From: an uncultured Christensenella sp.
Lineage (GTDB): Bacteria; Bacillota; Clostridia; Christensenellales; Borkfalkiaceae
Direction of reading: 5' to 3'
Length of the DNA: 64,000 nt
NCBI GenBank assembly: GCA_910578565.1
Contig: CAJTQF010000002.1
Location: 209,576-273,575, forward strand
Position numbers and translations under genes: made by a program. Each line of letters opens with the position of its first letter. Position 1 is the stretch's first letter. Below the pieces are notes generated by a model, which saw only the letters and a list, made by a program, of their open reading frames with translations, was not told the DNA's origin and made no database searches. Below, piece after piece: positions 59,991 through 64,000 of this stretch.

Positions 59991-60024
59991 ATGCTCTGCG
60001 ATACGAAAACAAAAGGTAATACTA

Positions 60025-60837
60025 ATGAAATTCGATTTTAACGCTGAATATTTCAATCCCCTGCACACCCTTGACTGCGGACAGACTTTCAGGTTTTTTC
60101 CGTATAAGCAGGGCTTTGCCGTACTCTCTGCAAACAAGGCGTGTTACGTCTACTCGGACGGAAACAAAACGGTCGTTGAAAGCGGCGACTGCGATTATTT
60201 CTGGCGGTACTTTGACCTTGACCGCGACTATTCCGAAATTGCGGAAAAAGCAAAGTCGTACAACATCCCCCTGCTTTCGCGCAGCGCGGAGCTGTGCAAA
60301 GGGCTGAGAATTTTAAACCAGAACCGCGAAGAGATGATATTTTCGTTTATCATTTCGCAGAACAACAATATTCCGCGCATAAAGGGAATTATAAACAGAA
60401 TTTGCGAAGGACTCGGCGAACACGTTGACGGTAAATATTACGCCTTCCCTACGGCAAAGGCGATTGCGGAAGCGGGCGCGGAATTTTTCCGCAATGCGGG
60501 CGCGGGCTACCGCGACGTTTACCTTGCAGAAACGGGCGCGCGCATTGCGCTTGAAGGTATTGAAAGACTTGAAAACCTTGACGCCGCGAGTCTTAAATCA
60601 GAGCTGTTGAAATACAAGGGCGTCGGTCCGAAAGTTGCCGACTGTATATCCCTTTTCGGCTTCGGCAAAACTGACAGCTTCCCCGTAGATACCTGGATTG
60701 AAAAAATTTACCGCGAAGACTTTGGCGGAACGCTGAAAAACCGCGACAAAATTTCAAAATATCTCGTAGAATTGTTCGGCGAAAATTCGGGATATATGCA
60801 GCAGTATCTTTTTTACGGAAAACGGTTAAACTTATAA
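60025..60837 (+). CDS. 8-oxoguanine DNA glycosylase (OGG type)
   Basis: A 270-residue HhH-GPD glycosylase. The catalytic region is YKGVGPKVADCISLFGFGKTDSFPVDTW: the Lys after GP and the Asp of VDTW match Lys249 and Asp268 of OGG1. An N-terminal OGG_N-like domain (LDCGQTFRFF) precedes. It removes 8-oxoguanine. Start at the ATG at 60025, with AAAAGGTAA. Confidence 0.88.
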   Translation: MKFDFNAEYFNPLHTLDCGQTFRFFPYKQGFAVLSANKACYVYSDGNKTVVESGDCDYFWRYFDLDRDYSEIAEKAKSYNIPLLSRSAELCKGLRILNQNREEMIFSFIISQNNNIPRIKGIINRICEGLGEHVDGKYYAFPTAKAIAEAGAEFFRNAGAGYRDVYLAETGARIALEGIERLENLDAASLKSELLKYKGVGPKVADCISLFGFGKTDSFPVDTWIEKIYREDFGGTLKNRDKISKYLVELFGENSGYMQQYLFYGKRLNL

Positions 60838-60838
60838 T

Positions 60839-61513
60839 GTGCCCGATTATTTTTCACACGGCGTATGCGCCGAAGTAATTTACGAAAAACTGCAAAGCAA
60901 ATACAAGAGCCGTATTAAAAACAAAACCCTGTACCTTTTGGGGGCGCAGGGCGGCGATTTGTTTTTTGCTTACAATATAAAGCCTACCAAGTCAAATCTC
61001 GGCAGAAGTCTGCACCGTACCGAAGCCGTTGCGCTTTTCGAAAAGCTGATTACGGCAAACCCTTCATACGTTGCGGGGTTTGCCACCCACTACGCCTTGG
61101 ACAGCACCCTGCATCCTAAAATTTACGCCTATGAAAAGACGCGCCGCTCGCCCCTGACGCACGTTAAATTCGAAAACGATTTGGGGCTTTATATAAGCCG
61201 CAAATTCGGCATAAGGCGCAAAATCATTCCGCGCGAAACTCTGCTCCGCTGTACGGGCGCGGTATACGACGCAATAAAAAAGGTAGAGCCGCTTGTAACA
61301 ATTTCGGGCGTGGAACGCTGTCTTAAAAGGCACTTTTCCTACTCTAAATTTATGTACCGCTTCAAGCGGCAGAATTACAAGTGCAAATACGACTTTTCAG
61401 CCATGTCCGAAGACGTCGATAAAAGCGTTGACTTCGGAATTGAAGCGGTGAAAAACGTACTTGACGGCGAAGTGCCGTTTGAAGTTTTCAGTAAAAAATT
61501 TTTACAAAGCTGA
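60839..61513 (+). CDS. Zinc-dependent phospholipase C family protein
   Basis: A 224-residue protein related to the zinc-dependent PLC fold (PF00882 group). Possible zinc ligands lie in DYFSHGVC, GAQGGDLFF, and GFATHYALDSTLHPKIYAYE. No signal peptide, unlike secreted PLCs, so it is probably an intracellular member of unknown role. GTG start right after the OGG stop, no clear SD. Confidence 0.75.
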   Translation: MPDYFSHGVCAEVIYEKLQSKYKSRIKNKTLYLLGAQGGDLFFAYNIKPTKSNLGRSLHRTEAVALFEKLITANPSYVAGFATHYALDSTLHPKIYAYEKTRRSPLTHVKFENDLGLYISRKFGIRRKIIPRETLLRCTGAVYDAIKKVEPLVTISGVERCLKRHFSYSKFMYRFKRQNYKCKYDFSAMSEDVDKSVDFGIEAVKNVLDGEVPFEVFSKKFLQS

Positions 61514-61534
61514 CGGAAGCAGTTCCGTCAGCTT
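61507..61534. terminator. Shared convergent terminator
   Basis: GCTGACGGAA and TTCCGTCAGC around GCAG, with A/T on both sides; overlaps the end of the spoIVFB-like gene. Confidence 0.75.
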
Positions 61535-62325
61535 AATATTTTGTCGTAAATGGCGTGCTTTTGCAAAAGCTCGTACATCTCGTCTTCGGTAATTTCGTCA
61601 AGATTGCCCTTGTCGTAAAATCTGAAAATCACGTACTTGCTGCCGTCCATATGGCGGAGAGCGTCCCTGTAAGTAGAATTTACGCTCAGCATAACTTCTT
61701 TAATATCCTTCCCCCTTTTAGGCTTCTGCGCGGAAAAGGATATGCGCGACATGGGCACTTCTTTTTCAAACGCCGAGCACAGCAGAAACCCCGCAAAAAC
61801 GAGAAACGAAATATTACTGAACGCAAAGAAAAAGATGAATACGAACGCCGCCGCCAATACTCCGCTTACGACGCGCAGCGCAATTTTTGCCACCCTTTCT
61901 TTTAAAAACAGTTTTAAAACGCACCTTGCCGCCCTGCCGCCATCAAGCGGGTACGCAGGCAAAAGGTTGATTGAAAACATTACCGCGCTTGCAGAAAAAA
62001 CCGTGTCTGTATAGGCGTAACTGACGGGATAAAACCACCACAGCCCCGCGCAGGCTACGCATATCAGCGCGTTTACCAACGGACCCGACAGCGCCAGTTT
62101 CAATTCATCGACAGCAGAAATTCCGTCCGTGTCGCAAAGCGCCGCCGCGCCGTAGGGCATAAGGCTGATTTTACTGCACGCGTATCCCAGCCTTCGGGCG
62201 CAAAAAATATGACCGCACTCGTGCATGAGCGCGGTCAACGCGTATATTATAAATACGGGAAACCCGCCGAAAATTGCCGAGGCAATTCCCAAAGCTATGA
62301 ACAGCGGATGAACTGTAATTTTCAC
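61528..62325 (-). CDS. SpoIVFB-like M50 intramembrane metalloprotease
   Basis: A 265-residue site-2-type protease. The zinc motif HECGH lies near residue 35 and the second ligand in NLLPAYPLDGGR (about 128); five to six helices. In sporulating Bacillota SpoIVFB cleaves pro-SigK. GTG start overlapping the preceding stop. The C-terminal cytoplasmic part (about 60 residues) is shorter than a CBS domain. Confidence 0.85.
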   Translation of the reverse strand: MKITVHPLFIALGIASAIFGGFPVFIIYALTALMHECGHIFCARRLGYACSKISLMPYGAAALCDTDGISAVDELKLALSGPLVNALICVACAGLWWFYPVSYAYTDTVFSASAVMFSINLLPAYPLDGGRAARCVLKLFLKERVAKIALRVVSGVLAAAFVFIFFFAFSNISFLVFAGFLLCSAFEKEVPMSRISFSAQKPKRGKDIKEVMLSVNSTYRDALRHMDGSKYVIFRFYDKGNLDEITEDEMYELLQKHAIYDKILS

Positions 62326-63104
62326 AAAGCCCAGACGGGTACGTCGTCGGTTATGGTTACGCAGTTCAACAGCGCGCCCGCGTTGTAAAGGGAAACGCGT
62401 ACTTCGCTCGACCCGTCGCTGTAACCTACGGGAAGGTTGCCCGCAACTTTGGTGTCGGCTCCGTAATAAGCGGTCGTAAGCCCTGTTATTACGCTGGTAA
62501 AGTCGGAAGTGTGCGCAATTTCAACGGTATACAAACCGCTGTCGCCGTCTTCGTACACACGGGAAATTTTGCCGCCGTATACTGGATATACGCTTGCTTC
62601 GGCGGTGAAAGATAAAACGCCGCTTTCCGAAACGGAAACTTCCGCGTCTGAAAGTTCGCTCACGACGGGGGATAATTTAAGTTCGGAATACACAGGCTCA
62701 GACACTTCGCCCTGCGCCGTGTTGGTGAAAAGCCCCAAAAAATTATTAATTGCGCTGTGAGGCATAAATACATTTGTCACAAAAATAGCAACGGCTATAA
62801 GACCTATTGCCACCGCTTCAATGAACAGCACCTTGCCGCCCTTATCCTTTAACGCGGCTGCCGCGCCCGAAAATTTGTCCTTTAACTTGATTTTTTCGGG
62901 TTTGGGCGGTTCGGAAAGGTCTTCCGCATATACGTACGCGCCCACGCGCTCGTTTACGCTTTCAACAACCATTTCTTTCAGCTCTTCGGGCTGGGACGCG
63001 GGTTCTGCGGCGTGTTTACGTTTGAAAAAACTTTTCTTTTTGACAACGTTTACCGTGCTTACGGGTATTTCAAGCATTTCGGCATAGTCTAATTCCTGAT
63101 TCAT
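62322..63104 (-). CDS. SpoIVFA-like regulator (inactive LytM fold)
   Basis: A 260-residue protein with a cytoplasmic N-terminal part (1-95), one membrane helix (about 96-115), and an extracytoplasmic LytM/M23-like domain without catalytic His/Asp (VYGGKISRVYEDGDSGLYTVEIAH). SpoIVFA holds SpoIVFB in check in Bacillus. The pair overlaps by 4 bp. RBS GGAGGAT. Confidence 0.78.
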   Translation of the reverse strand: MNQELDYAEMLEIPVSTVNVVKKKSFFKRKHAAEPASQPEELKEMVVESVNERVGAYVYAEDLSEPPKPEKIKLKDKFSGAAAALKDKGGKVLFIEAVAIGLIAVAIFVTNVFMPHSAINNFLGLFTNTAQGEVSEPVYSELKLSPVVSELSDAEVSVSESGVLSFTAEASVYPVYGGKISRVYEDGDSGLYTVEIAHTSDFTSVITGLTTAYYGADTKVAGNLPVGYSDGSSEVRVSLYNAGALLNCVTITDDVPVWAL

Positions 63105-63214
63105 ACTTATCCTCCGATTTATTCAGTCTAACCTAATTTATGCCCCGCGGGAAGCCGTTAGAACATTTTTTTAAAAATATGCATATACTGGAAGATTTTT
63201 TTCCTTATAAATTA

Positions 63215-63250
63215 ACAAAGCCAACAGAGCAAAGCTCCGCTGGCTTTATT
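63215..63250 (-). terminator. Terminator of the Gln-rich protein gene
   Basis: AAAGCCAGCGGAGC pairs with GCTCTGTTGGCTTT around TTT on the minus strand, just after the stop. Confidence 0.78.
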
Positions 63251-63257
63251 TAGTTAA

Positions 63258-64000
63258 TCAGTCAAGGGGGTCGTAGAAGCCGTCGATGTCGAAGTTCTCG
63301 TCGCGGCGGAGTGTTGCGTTGTTCTTGGTTGTATCCACTGTCGTAGTCGTGGTCACAACCGCGTCGGGCGGGTACTTCGCTGTTACCGTCGCGCTCTGTC
63401 CCGTCTGCTGCGGTAACTCCGCTACAGTTGGTTGCACTACCGGCGTTACCGCATTATTAGTCCCTATCGTCTTCAACGCCGCCGCCACTATCGCGCCAAG
63501 CGCGTCTATCGGATTTCCCTGCTGTTGCGGATAGTTGCCCATTCCGCCGTTGAAGTGTTCGCGCATTGCCGCTAAATCCACGCTGTGACGCGAATCGCGG
63601 TCTACATGGCTCTCCGCCCTGAACGCCGCCAGCTCTATTCTCTGCTCCGCGTCGTATCTCGCGCGTTGCTCCGCCTGCATTGCGTTTATCTGCGCTTCCA
63701 GCCTTGCCAGCGTTCCCGAGTCGCCATAACCTTGCATTTGCATAGGCATCTGCATTGACATTGGCATTTGCATAGGCAGCTGCGGATACATCGGCTGTTG
63801 CAAGGTCTGGGGTTGCTGTACCTGTTGCTTGTTCTGCAACGCCAACAGCTGTGCCTGCGTCGCTTTGTTGTCCGCTCTCAGCTCCGCCATCTGCTCGCGC
63901 ATTTCCCGCAACAGTTCGTTATTACTATTATCTGTTACCTGCACTTGCGGTTGCGGCTGTTGCACCGCCTGCGGCGCTACCGCCGCTACGCTTGCTATTC
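63258..64000 (-). CDS. Gln/Met/Pro-rich protein, 5' end outside the window
   Basis: At least 247 residues; the frame stays open to the right edge, so the GTG at 63965 need not be the start. It has a helical charged segment (ELLREMREQMAELRADNKATQAQL), a Met-Pro-Gln repeat (QLPMQMPMSMQMPMQMQ), a coiled-coil-like part and a Thr-rich end. Low complexity prevents a family assignment. Could be a structural or phage-like protein. Confidence 0.65.
   Translation of the reverse strand, partial: IASVAAVAPQAVQQPQPQVQVTDNSNNELLREMREQMAELRADNKATQAQLLALQNKQQVQQPQTLQQPMYPQLPMQMPMSMQMPMQMQGYGDSGTLARLEAQINAMQAEQRARYDAEQRIELAAFRAESHVDRDSRHSVDLAAMREHFNGGMGNYPQQQGNPIDALGAIVAAALKTIGTNNAVTPVVQPTVAELPQQTGQSATVTAKYPPDAVVTTTTTVDTTKNNATLRRDENFDIDGFYDPLD

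Overview
The window comes from a spore-forming, low-to-medium GC Bacillota chromosome, most likely an uncultured Clostridia lineage. Evidence for this is yqfC/yqfD, a gerA-gerB-gerC germination operon, spoIVFA/spoIVFB, a T-box leader before ileS, FeoAB, secA-prfB and SigA-type promoters with 17-base spacers. Most genes lie on the minus strand. I found no rRNA, tRNA or CRISPR array. Layout. 1-2782 (minus): yqfC-yqfD-phoH and a truncated PgpH/YqfF-like HD-hydrolase gene. 2834-3623: a small cargo-bearing cassette. 3655-10740: a 2361-residue surface lipoprotein. 10934-11877: a MinD/MinE-like pair. 11876-12500: tandem repeats and a MITE-like element. 12654-16198: pectate-lyase-like lipoprotein, CtpA-type protease and a PucR-type regulator. 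16514-18364: a membrane protein. 18388-19241: a second cargo cassette, with a DUF1349 gene. 19259-20989: an RsbV/RsbW/sigma-factor operon. 21138-38996: housekeeping and transport genes (RluA, FeoAB, IleS, TsaD, RF2, SecA, adenine deaminase, purine permease, CadA-like ATPase with ArsR regulator). 39136-41812: an AT-rich DpnII-type restriction-modification locus. 41903-54423: LigA, PcrA, S21, a metal-exporter-like protein, an ABC ATPase with altered motifs, QueH, a divergent carbamoyltransferase, a BspA-like lipoprotein, a phosphoesterase, TrmB and small proteins, one behind a structured RNA. 54690-64000: germination operon, PadR/HAAS module, OGG, a phospholipase-C-like protein, SpoIVFAB and a Gln-rich protein cut by the window edge. 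The most unusual signal is a pair of unrelated single-gene cassettes (790 and 854 bp). Each sits inside the loop of what would otherwise be a perfect intrinsic terminator, each is flanked by an apparent 5-bp duplication (TTTAC or TTTAA in cargo orientation), and each has its cargo in the same direction as the upstream host gene. They share a roughly 135-nt 3' module that ends in GCGC, and each carries its own promoter and two terminators. No recombinase is encoded in them, so they look like trans-mobilised cassettes that use terminator loops as safe sites and restore the termination they break. A second recurring pattern is leaderless-type starts: yqfC, pcrA, queH, the carbamoyltransferase gene, trmB and perhaps gerA have a -10-like hexamer 5-8 nt before the ATG and no Shine-Dalgarno. 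A third is conserved enzymes with altered key residues: a MinD without its P-loop lysine, an ABC ATPase altered in Q-loop, signature and H-loop, a carbamoyltransferase with changed active-site motifs, a FeoB with a changed G4 motif, and RsbW-like proteins with degraded ATP-binding boxes.
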